Assembly (NCBI GenBank): GCA_022843825.1
Contig: JALHMX010000019.1
Span: 1 to 36,921 of the forward strand
Length of the DNA: 36,921 nt
Source of the DNA: Pseudobdellovibrionaceae bacterium
GTDB taxonomy: Bacteria > Bdellovibrionota > Bdellovibrionia > Bdellovibrionales > Bdellovibrionaceae
Reading direction: 5' to 3'
In this document: positions 1 to 7,688 of the stretch, one piece after another
How positions within the stretch are numbered: the stretch's first letter is position 1
Layout of the letters: each line of letters opens with the position of its first letter
Notes under the pieces: generated by a model
The model's input: the letters and a program-made list of their open reading frames with translations, nothing else
Database searches by the model: none
What the model was told of the DNA's origin: nothing
Translations under genes and position numbers: made by a program

Positions 1-35
1 GCACCACAAAGAAAGTTGAAAATCTTCAGCTTCAT
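1..35 (-). CDS. Possible start of a gene running off the left edge
   Basis: On the minus strand an ATG at 33-35 opens a frame reading MKLKIFNFLCG to the edge of the window. The lysines followed by hydrophobic residues resemble the start of a signal peptide, and the gene would lie about 125 bases downstream of pilQ. No convincing Shine-Dalgarno precedes it (only an A-rich stretch), and 11 codons cannot prove a gene. The 36-159 interval between it and pilQ holds nothing I recognise and no clear terminator. Confidence 0.2.
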   Translation of the reverse strand, partial: MKLKIFNFLCG

Positions 36-159
36 CTAGATCTTTTTTTAATCAGTCAGTTTATTTAATCCAATAGAAGTCATGCGATCCGTAAATCCAA
101 TATCTTAAGGAGTGATTAGGGGTAGCTTTGCACCTTGTAAGAGATCAGTTTCTGAATTT

Positions 160-2478
160 CTAAAACGGGTCCTGAGATGACTCTGCTCCTGAGTCCGCCT
201 TAAACATCTGATTCAGCAACGGAATAACTTTTGGAGTGACAAAAATCATTAACTCAGTTTTTTGCGATGCTCTTTTATCCCCTTTAAAAAGGGTACCTAA
301 AATAGGAATGTCTTTTAATCCCGGCACGCCGTTTATATTATGAGAAACATCAGACTGGAATACGCCGCCCACCACTGATGTGTCTCCGCTTTTGACAATA
401 ATTTCTGTCACCACGTTGCGATCAGTTGTCTCGCCAGGCTGACCCGTTGGTGTAGGCGCCGTTCGACTGACGTCAAGTTTTAGCCGAACTGTTCCTATAT
501 TTGATACCTGTGGTGTTACTTTCAACGTTACCCCGACTTTAACAGAAGTAAAGGTATCCGTCGAGGCTCCTGTCGTAACAGCTCCTGTAGTTGTCGAAGC
601 TCTCGATAGTATTGTAGCTCCTTGATTAATAGTCGCAGTGGTATTTGTTAATACAGCAACTCTGGGTGAAGATAAAATCTTAACACGACCTTCTGATTCA
701 TCTAATGCCAACTGTGCATCTAGATTACCAAAAGCACCCAAGGTACCAAAAAAGATTTGCCCCAGGAACGACCCACTTTGAGCTTCAGTAGGTGTAATGT
801 TTAATGAGGGACTTACATAGTTCGGTCCTTGCGGGGTTGTAATACGATTTGGCAAAAATGTAGGAGAAGTCGTACCAGGTGCCAACACGCCAGGACTATG
901 AAATGGTTGACGATTCAAACCAATATTTCCCCCAATCGTGCGTGCATAAGTATCTGAAGCTTCTACAATGCGCGCTTCGATCATCACTTGTTGGGGCTGA
1001 GTATCTAGCGCACGAATAAGTTGCGCAATTTGATCCAACTTAGTTGCCGTCTCAGTAATAATTAAAGTGTTCGTGCGACTATCCGTTGTAACACGCCCAC
1101 GCGTAGCAGCTCCGGCCTTGCTTTCAGCAATGAAATCTTTAATTTTTGATTCCAACTTATCCACTTCGGCGTAATTGATCATAAAATTTCGTACGATTAA
1201 AGGCTCGACTGTGGCTTTAGACTCTTTAAGTTTAACTGCATCTGTATCTTCCTTAACTAACGTATCAATCTTTGCAATACGCAAGACTGAACCCTGTCGA
1301 CGAAATCCTAGTTTTTTAGATCTCAGTAACGTTATTAAGGCTTGATCCCAAGGAACTTTTCGAAGCTTCAAAGTCGAACGTCCCGAGACATCATCATCGA
1401 AAACCATGTTGACGCCACTTTCTTCTGAAATCAGTTTTAAAATATCTCGTATATCCATATCAGTTGTTTCAATGGAAATGGGTTTTCCATAAAATTTATT
1501 ATTGCTGGCTAAAAAAGCCTCCAGATCATCTGAACTCATTAGGCCTTCACCAGAAGCAGAAGTGCTTTGCGCCATAGTATCTGATGCAAATCCGCTATCT
1601 TCAGAAGCGCCGTCAGCAATCATATCGTTACGACTCGGACTTGGCCCAGAGCCATCAATGGCACTTCCGATGATTAACAATGAATTCCCCTCCGGTTGCA
1701 CTAAGGGTTCAGGAGAGTTGGGTCGCAACTGCACCACAAAACGTGCGATATTAGAATCACTCTTTTGATAGACGTCTACATGTCCTATGGACGACGACAT
1801 ATCCTTTGTATTCAGAGGTCTTTTTAATCGATCTGCCACAACGACATCCTGCACTTCGACAATCACTTGATTCGTCGTTGAATTTATTCGTGTTGTGTAG
1901 TTAAGCGGCTGATCTGAACTAATAATAACTGTACCGCCACTGTCATTTCCTTTATATTGAATATTATTAACACGTGACAACACGACGGCTGGCGCTTCTT
2001 CCACTGGAGTAACATCTGCTAAAACAGGTTCTTCTGTTATCGGAGCCTCTACCAACGGTGGAGTTTCAACTGGCGGATCTACTTCAACAATTTCAGGTGC
2101 TGGAATATTCTCTACCTCAGCTTCAGGAGCAACATCAGGGCTAACTTCTGCCTCAGCAATCTCAGACTCCATCGACTCGTCAGAAATATTATTCAACTCG
2201 TCCTCAATACTGAGAGCTGTTTCTTCGCCATCTTCAGTACCGTCAAGCTCTAGATCAAGTTCGTTAAAGTCATCCGTCCCCTCAGCGATATCGACAGACT
2301 CATCAGGCTCTCCGTCTAAAACTAAATCCTCTTCACTAAAACCTGCTTCAGCGCTATCGACTGCGAAATCATCGTCAATCACCTTTTTCTTGCTCGTGCA
2401 AGAAACAGAAAAACTAAGTGTCACTACTAAAATAAATACACTTACCCATTTTATACTTTTTATACCTTGAGATTTCAC
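160..2478 (-). CDS. pilQ: Type IV pilus outer-membrane secretin PilQ
   Basis: PilQ forms the multimeric outer-membrane channel through which the type IV pilus extends. The 772-residue protein has an N-terminal export signal with a cysteine at residue 27 (FSVSC), a poor but possible lipobox. Next comes a very acidic, proline-containing stretch at about 34-163. An AMIN peptidoglycan-binding domain follows at about 168-255, then an STN/secretin-N0 domain at about 330-400, an N1 domain at about 425-495, and the secretin barrel domain to about 755. The barrel carries the family signature around VPGLKDIPILGTLF. It is the last gene of pilMNOPQ, 20 bases after pilP. The acidic linker is unusually long for PilQ and may be lineage-specific. 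The family assignment is secure; lipidation is not. Confidence 0.96.
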   Translation of the reverse strand: MKSQGIKSIKWVSVFILVVTLSFSVSCTSKKKVIDDDFAVDSAEAGFSEEDLVLDGEPDESVDIAEGTDDFNELDLELDGTEDGEETALSIEDELNNISDESMESEIAEAEVSPDVAPEAEVENIPAPEIVEVDPPVETPPLVEAPITEEPVLADVTPVEEAPAVVLSRVNNIQYKGNDSGGTVIISSDQPLNYTTRINSTTNQVIVEVQDVVVADRLKRPLNTKDMSSSIGHVDVYQKSDSNIARFVVQLRPNSPEPLVQPEGNSLLIIGSAIDGSGPSPSRNDMIADGASEDSGFASDTMAQSTSASGEGLMSSDDLEAFLASNNKFYGKPISIETTDMDIRDILKLISEESGVNMVFDDDVSGRSTLKLRKVPWDQALITLLRSKKLGFRRQGSVLRIAKIDTLVKEDTDAVKLKESKATVEPLIVRNFMINYAEVDKLESKIKDFIAESKAGAATRGRVTTDSRTNTLIITETATKLDQIAQLIRALDTQPQQVMIEARIVEASDTYARTIGGNIGLNRQPFHSPGVLAPGTTSPTFLPNRITTPQGPNYVSPSLNITPTEAQSGSFLGQIFFGTLGAFGNLDAQLALDESEGRVKILSSPRVAVLTNTTATINQGATILSRASTTTGAVTTGASTDTFTSVKVGVTLKVTPQVSNIGTVRLKLDVSRTAPTPTGQPGETTDRNVVTEIIVKSGDTSVVGGVFQSDVSHNINGVPGLKDIPILGTLFKGDKRASQKTELMIFVTPKVIPLLNQMFKADSGAESSQDPF

Positions 2479-2498
2479 AAATCCTCCTGATCAGTGTC

Positions 2499-2915
2499 TT
2501 ATTTTGTCGTGCCTTTATCTATTTTAATAACATGAGGCACGTTATTTTCATTCACGACGATTTCGCCTTCATTAATTTCAGTAACAATTCCATTTTGATT
2601 CCCAATGCGATAATTTTTCTTCAGCAGATGCATTACGTTATTCGCATCAAGTACCATTACTTTAGGATCCGACACATCCCAAATGACAGCAATAGGTTTA
2701 TACACTTGCAGCGGCCACCTTCGTATCGCTTCAATACTTTCGTCAGTAATTTTATCATTTACTGGTGGTTTTTGCGTATCTTCAATGTATGCAGGCGGCC
2801 TAAATGGATCACGCTCCCCTAGCACTAGTCCCTCGTCCTCTTGAGCCACTAAAAAAGGGCTGAATACTATGATTAGAAAAAATAAAAAAAGTTTTTTTAC
2901 TAATTTTTCCATCAT
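2499..2915 (-). CDS. pilP: Type IV pilus assembly protein PilP
   Basis: PilP is the periplasmic link between the inner-membrane PilN-PilO complex and the PilQ secretin. The 138-residue protein starts with a hydrophobic signal sequence (residues about 5-24, ending FLVAQ). It then carries the family motif GERDPFRPP at about 33-41 and a small beta-rich C-terminal domain (about 65-135) typical of PilP. Many PilP proteins are lipoproteins, but no lipobox cysteine is visible here, so this one is probably a soluble or anchored periplasmic protein. There are two consecutive ATG codons at the start. The pilO stop lies one base upstream, which indicates translational coupling. Confidence 0.88.
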   Translation of the reverse strand: MMEKLVKKLFLFFLIIVFSPFLVAQEDEGLVLGERDPFRPPAYIEDTQKPPVNDKITDESIEAIRRWPLQVYKPIAVIWDVSDPKVMVLDANNVMHLLKKNYRIGNQNGIVTEINEGEIVVNENNVPHVIKIDKGTTK

Positions 2916-2916
2916 C

Positions 2917-3609
2917 TTACCTTTTCTGACTTCCTCTACCTTTAGGCTTTGCTTTCAATTCCTGTTCTTTTATTACGTCTGGTGGCGTTTGCTTATACCC
3001 AATAATATTTGCTCTAAAAATTAAATCTCTGGTTCGCACTTTTCCTAGACCAGGATTTTTAGAAATTATCATATTAAAATCTCCAACTTTGATTATCTTT
3101 TCTAATCGAGAAATCTCAGTAACAAATTGAGAGATATTTGCGTAAGTACCTTCAAGTTCATAGGACAACATGACCTGTTGAACCAAGTTTTCTCCTGCAT
3201 CAATCATCACTTGAGTAAATTGCCGCGGATTCTGTGGACGTCTTTCAGTTTTAACTGTTTTTAAATTGTATTTAGTTACATGTTGATGAACAGTGTCTCT
3301 TAACTCGGATTCTAAAAATTCGAGTGGAATTTTTGAACGTACTTCTTCAAACTTTGTCGCAAGTAATTCAACGTCCGCCTTCATTTGTTGTTCTTTTTTT
3401 AAAACTTTTTGTGTTTCTATCTTTTTTTTATTTTCATTAGCTAATGAGGTTTTGGCCGTTTGAATTTTGGCCAGCAATGCCTTGCCATCATCATATACAA
3501 AACTATAATAAAGCCCCGTAATCACAACAGCCACTATAGCCACTCTTCCCAGTGACATAATCGCAACAGTTTCTATAAATCGACTTAAACCTGAAGATGA
3601 CTCATTCAC
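2917..3609 (-). CDS. pilO: Type IV pilus inner-membrane protein PilO
   Basis: PilO pairs with PilN in the periplasm to form the alignment complex that joins the pilus motor to the secretin. The 230-residue protein has a short cytoplasmic N-terminus and one transmembrane helix at about 18-38. A lysine- and glutamate-rich coiled coil follows at about 42-95, and then a ferredoxin-like periplasmic domain to about 212. The tail (KAKPKGRGSQKR) is basic. Its start overlaps the end of pilN by 4 bases and its stop lies one base before pilP. Identity rests on topology, size and position between pilN and pilP as much as on motifs. Confidence 0.9.
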   Translation of the reverse strand: MNESSSGLSRFIETVAIMSLGRVAIVAVVITGLYYSFVYDDGKALLAKIQTAKTSLANENKKKIETQKVLKKEQQMKADVELLATKFEEVRSKIPLEFLESELRDTVHQHVTKYNLKTVKTERRPQNPRQFTQVMIDAGENLVQQVMLSYELEGTYANISQFVTEISRLEKIIKVGDFNMIISKNPGLGKVRTRDLIFRANIIGYKQTPPDVIKEQELKAKPKGRGSQKR

Positions 3610-4265
3610 TGTGTCTCTCCTGGCTCTACAGGTGGCGGTGCTGGCGCATCAACGCCCTGCTGTGAATCCATATTTGCCATCTGCGCAATATCAGCATAAC
3701 TAGCCTTAATATTAAATGTCTGAAGTGGCGTTTTATTTACCATTTTTAGAACACTTGAAACGATAACAACATCTTTTAAATAGCTCTCGCTAGCTAAGCG
3801 AGCATTGAACTCATTAACATCATTTGTACTTTCTGCCTCACCTTTAACGTCAATAGAAGTACCGGAAGCCTGGATAGAGGTAAGCCAAACACGTTCGGGA
3901 ACGGCGAATCTTATTCGATTAATTAGCTCTACTGAAAGTGCGCGCTCTTTTTGAACGCGATTTAAAAACTCCATTTGAGTATTTAAACGATTTAAATCTT
4001 TCTCGTATTTTTCGATCTCTTTTTTAAGTGGCCCCATTCTTTGATTGAATCGGGTGGCCTCACCAATCTCCGCAGTAACACCTTTAAGTTGCTTCGTTAG
4101 TTCAGGTATATTAATCGACTCGTGTATAAATAAAGCCACTACGCCTAATAACATTACTGCTACGTGTTTTAAAAAGGCTGCTGTTTGCCCTGGATTCTCT
4201 TCGGCAACTTGCAAGGCCTCTGCAGCACTTCCTGTATATGATTTTAGTAGATTCACTTTTATCAT
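3606..4265 (-). CDS. pilN: Type IV pilus inner-membrane protein PilN
   Basis: PilN docks the cytoplasmic PilM protein through its N-terminal peptide and pairs with PilO in the periplasm. The 219-residue protein begins MIKVNLL, which matches the conserved PilM-binding peptide (usually I-N-L-L) of the family. A transmembrane helix lies at about 32-52, a coiled coil at about 55-110, and a ferredoxin-like domain with the typical VWLTSIQ stretch at about 125-190. The C-terminus is proline-rich. It overlaps pilM and pilO by 4 bases each, so the set is probably translated as a coupled unit. Confidence 0.92.
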   Translation of the reverse strand: MIKVNLLKSYTGSAAEALQVAEENPGQTAAFLKHVAVMLLGVVALFIHESINIPELTKQLKGVTAEIGEATRFNQRMGPLKKEIEKYEKDLNRLNTQMEFLNRVQKERALSVELINRIRFAVPERVWLTSIQASGTSIDVKGEAESTNDVNEFNARLASESYLKDVVIVSSVLKMVNKTPLQTFNIKASYADIAQMANMDSQQGVDAPAPPPVEPGETQ

Positions 4266-5308
4266 GAATCACCAACTGCTCGAAGTGCTAATCCTAATGA
4301 AACCGCAAGAAATGGCGAAATTTGCTGAAGATAACCAGGTGTTATTTTTTTATTGTTAGATCTTACTTTAATCAATGGATTTAAAACTTCAAATTTAATT
4401 TTGAGTTGTTCTGATACGTGGTCAATGAGTCCCTCTGTTAAGCTAGCACCACCGGTATAAAAAGCCTTAGATATTTGAAAATCTCCTCCGGAGGCCGAGT
4501 AAAAATCAATACTGTTTCTTAATTCTTCTGTCACGTTATCTAAAGCCATATTCATAAATGTTTTGGTGCTTTCTGGAACCTCTCCCGATTGTCCAGAAAG
4601 CTTTAATGACTCTGCCTCTTCTAAAGTGATACCCATGTTTTTAGAAATCTCATTGGTAAATGTAAACCCTCCAACAGGAATATCTCGAGCGAAAAGAATT
4701 TCTCCCTGAAAAACCACTACAAACTGCGTTGAAATAGAGCCAAAGTTAAATATCCCGACGGGCTCATTAAGCTTTCCATAATTAAATTCGAAAATATTAG
4801 ATAAAGCTAGGCTGCTGACATCAATGATCGAAGTTTTCAGACCCCCATGGGCCATGACTTCGATATATTTAGCAATCAAATCGTTCTGACCTGCAACGAT
4901 AAGGATATCCATTTGGTCAGGACTAGATGAAAATGGCAAAATATGATGCTCTAAGGTAACTTGAGAAATATCAAAGGGCAGATATTGCTGAGCCTCATAT
5001 TTAATTTGTTCTTTTAAAGCTTTGCTATCTACTTTTGGCATAGTAATTTTTTTTACTATCGAAGTGGCTCCCCACATACCTATGCATGCGTTCTTACTTG
5101 AAAACCTCTGCTCTTTATGAATCATTTTAATGGCTTCACCAAGCAGGTAGGTATCAATGATATCGCCGTTGTTTATGGTTTGCATTGGCGTTTGAGTCAG
5201 GGCAAAATTTTCCAGCAAGGCACTGCCCTTAGATTTGGAAACTTGAGCGAGTTTTATCGAACTTGATCCTAAATCAATTCCGACGACTTTTTTAGATGAG
5301 AAAATCAT
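4262..5308 (-). CDS. pilM: Type IV pilus actin-like ATPase PilM
   Basis: PilM is a cytoplasmic FtsA/actin-fold protein that binds the PilN N-terminus and completes the inner-membrane ring of the pilus machine. The 348-residue product shows the phosphate-1 nucleotide-binding motif GIDLGSSSIK near residue 10 and the adenosine-binding TGGASLTEG motif near 287, as expected for this family. It is the first gene of pilMNOPQ. The best nearby Shine-Dalgarno (AGAGG) sits about 12 bases upstream of the ATG, rather far, but no better start is visible. A promoter-like sequence precedes it (see 5335-5364). Confidence 0.95.
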   Translation of the reverse strand: MIFSSKKVVGIDLGSSSIKLAQVSKSKGSALLENFALTQTPMQTINNGDIIDTYLLGEAIKMIHKEQRFSSKNACIGMWGATSIVKKITMPKVDSKALKEQIKYEAQQYLPFDISQVTLEHHILPFSSSPDQMDILIVAGQNDLIAKYIEVMAHGGLKTSIIDVSSLALSNIFEFNYGKLNEPVGIFNFGSISTQFVVVFQGEILFARDIPVGGFTFTNEISKNMGITLEEAESLKLSGQSGEVPESTKTFMNMALDNVTEELRNSIDFYSASGGDFQISKAFYTGGASLTEGLIDHVSEQLKIKFEVLNPLIKVRSNNKKITPGYLQQISPFLAVSLGLALRAVGDS

Positions 5309-5334
5309 GCTGCTTACGTACCTCTGCAGCTTTA

Positions 5335-5364
5335 ATTATCTGACCTAACGCTGGGTCCTGTCAA
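5335..5364 (-). promoter_or_regulatory. Predicted sigma-70-type promoter of pilMNOPQ
   Basis: Reading the minus strand, TTGACA (5359-5364) matches the -35 consensus exactly. GATAAT (5335-5340) matches the -10 consensus at five of six bases. The spacer is 18 bases. The expected transcript start near 5328 would leave a leader of about 20 bases before pilM. The element lies in the 65-base gap between pilD and pilM, one of the few gaps in this block, so pilMNOPQ can probably be transcribed independently of the upstream carB/ABC/pilD genes. Confidence 0.7.
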
Positions 5365-5373
5365 AAGAGAACA

Positions 5374-6162
5374 CTACTCAAGAGTTGGAAAGAACAGATC
5401 TACGTACCAAAGACCAGCTGACTTAAGTCCTAAAATATACAATATGGCTCCCAGAGCGATAAATGGACCAAACGGAATTACTGCTTTAAGTTTGTCTTCA
5501 CTGTTACGTGAAATATACAAACCAACAAGTGCACCTAAAACGGATGACGACAAAATAATAAATGGAACTGCCTTCCACCCCAACAGTGTTCCCAACCAAG
5601 CCAGCAACTTAATATCGCCGCCACCAAGTCCCTCGCGGCCAGTAAATACAAAATACACATAGGCAACCAACCATAGAACTCCGCCCCCAAAAAGGAAACC
5701 CAAAAAAGCATCTAAGAACGATCGTTCAGGGTTTAAATAAGCGCCGATGAAGCCCACTACAATACCTCCCAATGTAAAGACATCGGGAAGTATCATGTGC
5801 TCTAAATCGATAAAACTACAAACTACAAGTGCCCAAACTAAAATGAAATACTCCAAACTTGTCCAGGTAAAACCGTAGTAAAAATAAATTGCCGCAAATA
5901 AACCGGCAGTAATCAACTCCACCAACGGATAGCGAATTGAAAACGGCGCTGAGCATTGAGAGCACTTACCTTTCAAAATAAAAAAAGAAAATAATGGTAT
6001 ATTATTCCAGGCGGAGATTTTTGACTTACATTGTATGCAGAAACTACGACCTAAAATTGAAATGCCTCTTGGCAGTCGATATATTATCGCATTTCCAAAA
6101 CTGCCCAGGCACGCACCTAAAAGAAAAATAAACACGATGTAGACCAACTCTAGTTCAGACAT
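5374..6162 (-). CDS. pilD: Type IV prepilin peptidase / N-methyltransferase PilD
   Basis: This inner-membrane aspartyl protease cleaves the leader of type IV prepilins (and type II pseudopilins) and methylates the new N-terminus. The 262-residue product has the N-terminal cytoplasmic domain with the zinc-binding tetracysteine C42-x2-C45...C67-x2-C70. About seven hydrophobic segments follow. The two catalytic aspartates are visible: D119 in FIDLEH and D183 in the GGGD motif, 64 residues apart as in characterised family members. It sits between the ABC transporter and pilM. Having both the cysteine pairs and the protease core suggests a bifunctional enzyme. Confidence 0.95.
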   Translation of the reverse strand: MSELELVYIVFIFLLGACLGSFGNAIIYRLPRGISILGRSFCIQCKSKISAWNNIPLFSFFILKGKCSQCSAPFSIRYPLVELITAGLFAAIYFYYGFTWTSLEYFILVWALVVCSFIDLEHMILPDVFTLGGIVVGFIGAYLNPERSFLDAFLGFLFGGGVLWLVAYVYFVFTGREGLGGGDIKLLAWLGTLLGWKAVPFIILSSSVLGALVGLYISRNSEDKLKAVIPFGPFIALGAILYILGLKSAGLWYVDLFFPTLE

Positions 6163-6189
6163 GCTTTATTGTGTACTCAAGCCCCGGAA

Positions 6190-6942
6190 CTAGACAATAT
6201 CTTTTTTGCGTATGAACACCGAGGCCAGAAACATCAGCAGGAAAACCCAACCAAAACAATGCAAGCTGGCCCATACCACATCATTCACGATGAAGCCCGC
6301 CTCCACATCGCGATAGCTTTTCCAATTAAATAAATAAAACTGTGGAAAAATATAATCAAACACTATACTCGCGCGCTCTAGTGATGATGACTGTATTTTT
6401 TGAATAAAATAACGAATATCTGGTACGGAGTAAGCCATCGCCCAATAACTAAATACCATCACGAGTCCAAACATCGGACGCGCTAAGGTGCTTAACATTA
6501 GGCCAAATGCGCCTACGACCACTGACTTTAAAAGTAAAGAATAGGACACAACAATTACATTCAATAAATCAACTTGAAGACCAAAAAAAATGACCATAAC
6601 CAATGTCATAAAGAATACTAGGATCGCGTTCAGAAAGAAAATACTGCCCAGGTATCCAATTAATAAGTGCCAACGAGCAATCGGCCTAGCCAAGATCACT
6701 TGAAAAGTTTTTCGCTCAATATCACGATCCAAGGCATGCGTTGATATGAAAGCTGCCACTAGGACCGTGGCTAACTCTAAACCTGTAAAACCTAAATTAA
6801 ATTTAATTCTGAGTTGATCGGTGAAACTTAGAGTGGCCAATAAATAACTTAAGCAGACATAGGCAAATGCTAAAAAGAATACAACTTGTAAAAACTTAAG
6901 TCGCAACCATTCTTGGGTGTTAATATATATTAAGTTAATCAT
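6190..6942 (-). CDS. ABC-2 type transporter permease
   Basis: This is a multi-pass inner-membrane protein of 250 residues with about six hydrophobic helices, matching the ABC-2 permease family (NosY/Gld-like). A typical cytoplasmic stretch after the second helix reads DRDIERKTFQVILARPI (about 73-89), the coupling region of such permeases. It overlaps the ATPase gene upstream by 4 bases and would form the membrane half of that transporter. The substrate cannot be read from sequence. Position beside pilD-pilMNOPQ recalls the pilG-pilH-pilI ABC system next to the pil genes of Myxococcus, so a role in pilus biogenesis is a reasonable guess only. Confidence 0.85.
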   Translation of the reverse strand: MINLIYINTQEWLRLKFLQVVFFLAFAYVCLSYLLATLSFTDQLRIKFNLGFTGLELATVLVAAFISTHALDRDIERKTFQVILARPIARWHLLIGYLGSIFFLNAILVFFMTLVMVIFFGLQVDLLNVIVVSYSLLLKSVVVGAFGLMLSTLARPMFGLVMVFSYWAMAYSVPDIRYFIQKIQSSSLERASIVFDYIFPQFYLFNWKSYRDVEAGFIVNDVVWASLHCFGWVFLLMFLASVFIRKKDIV

Positions 6943-7688
6943 GCGTTGTAATTATACCCTATTTGGCGTTTAAAGGCCGCGTAAGCAACTTCGAGTGAAT
7001 CAAAATTCTTTTTAAAATCAATTGTTGGGCCGTTAAATAATGTTTCTCCCTGATGAAGAATAATAAGCTCTTCACAGAGCTCCTCTAAGTCTTCTAAAAG
7101 ATGACTACTCATTAAAACTGTTATGTTTCTTTCTTTGAGCTTTTTTAAAATGTCTTTTATCAAAATCCGACCATCCGGATCTAATCCAGACATAGGTTCA
7201 TCTAAAATTAGAAAATCGGGACTTGCCAACAGAGCTTGAGCAATTCCTATTCTTTGTAGCATTCCTTTAGAATAATTTTTAAGTTTCAAATTTTTTGCAT
7301 GAGTCAGTTTAACTTGAGCTAAAATTGTTTCCGCGTTTTCAGCGAATTTATTTCTAGGTAGCCCCGATAAATTCCAGTGAAACTTAAGAAACTCTATCCC
7401 CGTTAGAAATTCTTGAAAATACGGACGTTCGGGCAAAAATCCAATTCTTTTTTTAGCACTTTGAATATCCATGTGGTCAAAATATTGAATGGTTCCAGAT
7501 TCTGGAAAAATGAATTGCATCATACACTTGATCGTCGTGGTTTTTCCAGCGCCGTTCGGTCCAATAAAACCTACAAATTGGCCTTCTTCAATTTTAAAAC
7601 TTATATTTTTCAAAATATGAATAGGCTTTTTATAAAAGTCAGTTCGAAATGACTTTGACAGGTTATCAACTTTACAGATGACCGACAT
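6939..7688 (-). CDS. ABC transporter ATP-binding protein
   Basis: This is the cytoplasmic ATPase partner of the downstream ABC-2 permease. It has a complete nucleotide-binding domain: Walker [10 protein letters not shown] near residue 43, Q-loop, signature [10 protein letters not shown] near 140, Walker B FLILDEP near 161, D-loop SGLDPDG and switch histidine in [12 protein letters not shown] take the ATG at 7686-7688 rather than the TTG one codon upstream. It lies inside the 3' end of carB (17-base overlap), with a G-rich possible ribosome site (GGGG) about 9-12 bases before it. That overlap suggests co-transcription and coupling with carB. The family is drug/polysaccharide/Gld-type exporters; PilH-like function is possible but unproven. 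Confidence 0.88.
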   Translation of the reverse strand: MSVICKVDNLSKSFRTDFYKKPIHILKNISFKIEEGQFVGFIGPNGAGKTTTIKCMMQFIFPESGTIQYFDHMDIQSAKKRIGFLPERPYFQEFLTGIEFLKFHWNLSGLPRNKFAENAETILAQVKLTHAKNLKLKNYSKGMLQRIGIAQALLASPDFLILDEPMSGLDPDGRILIKDILKKLKERNITVLMSSHLLEDLEELCEELIILHQGETLFNGPTIDFKKNFDSLEVAYAAFKRQIGYNYNA

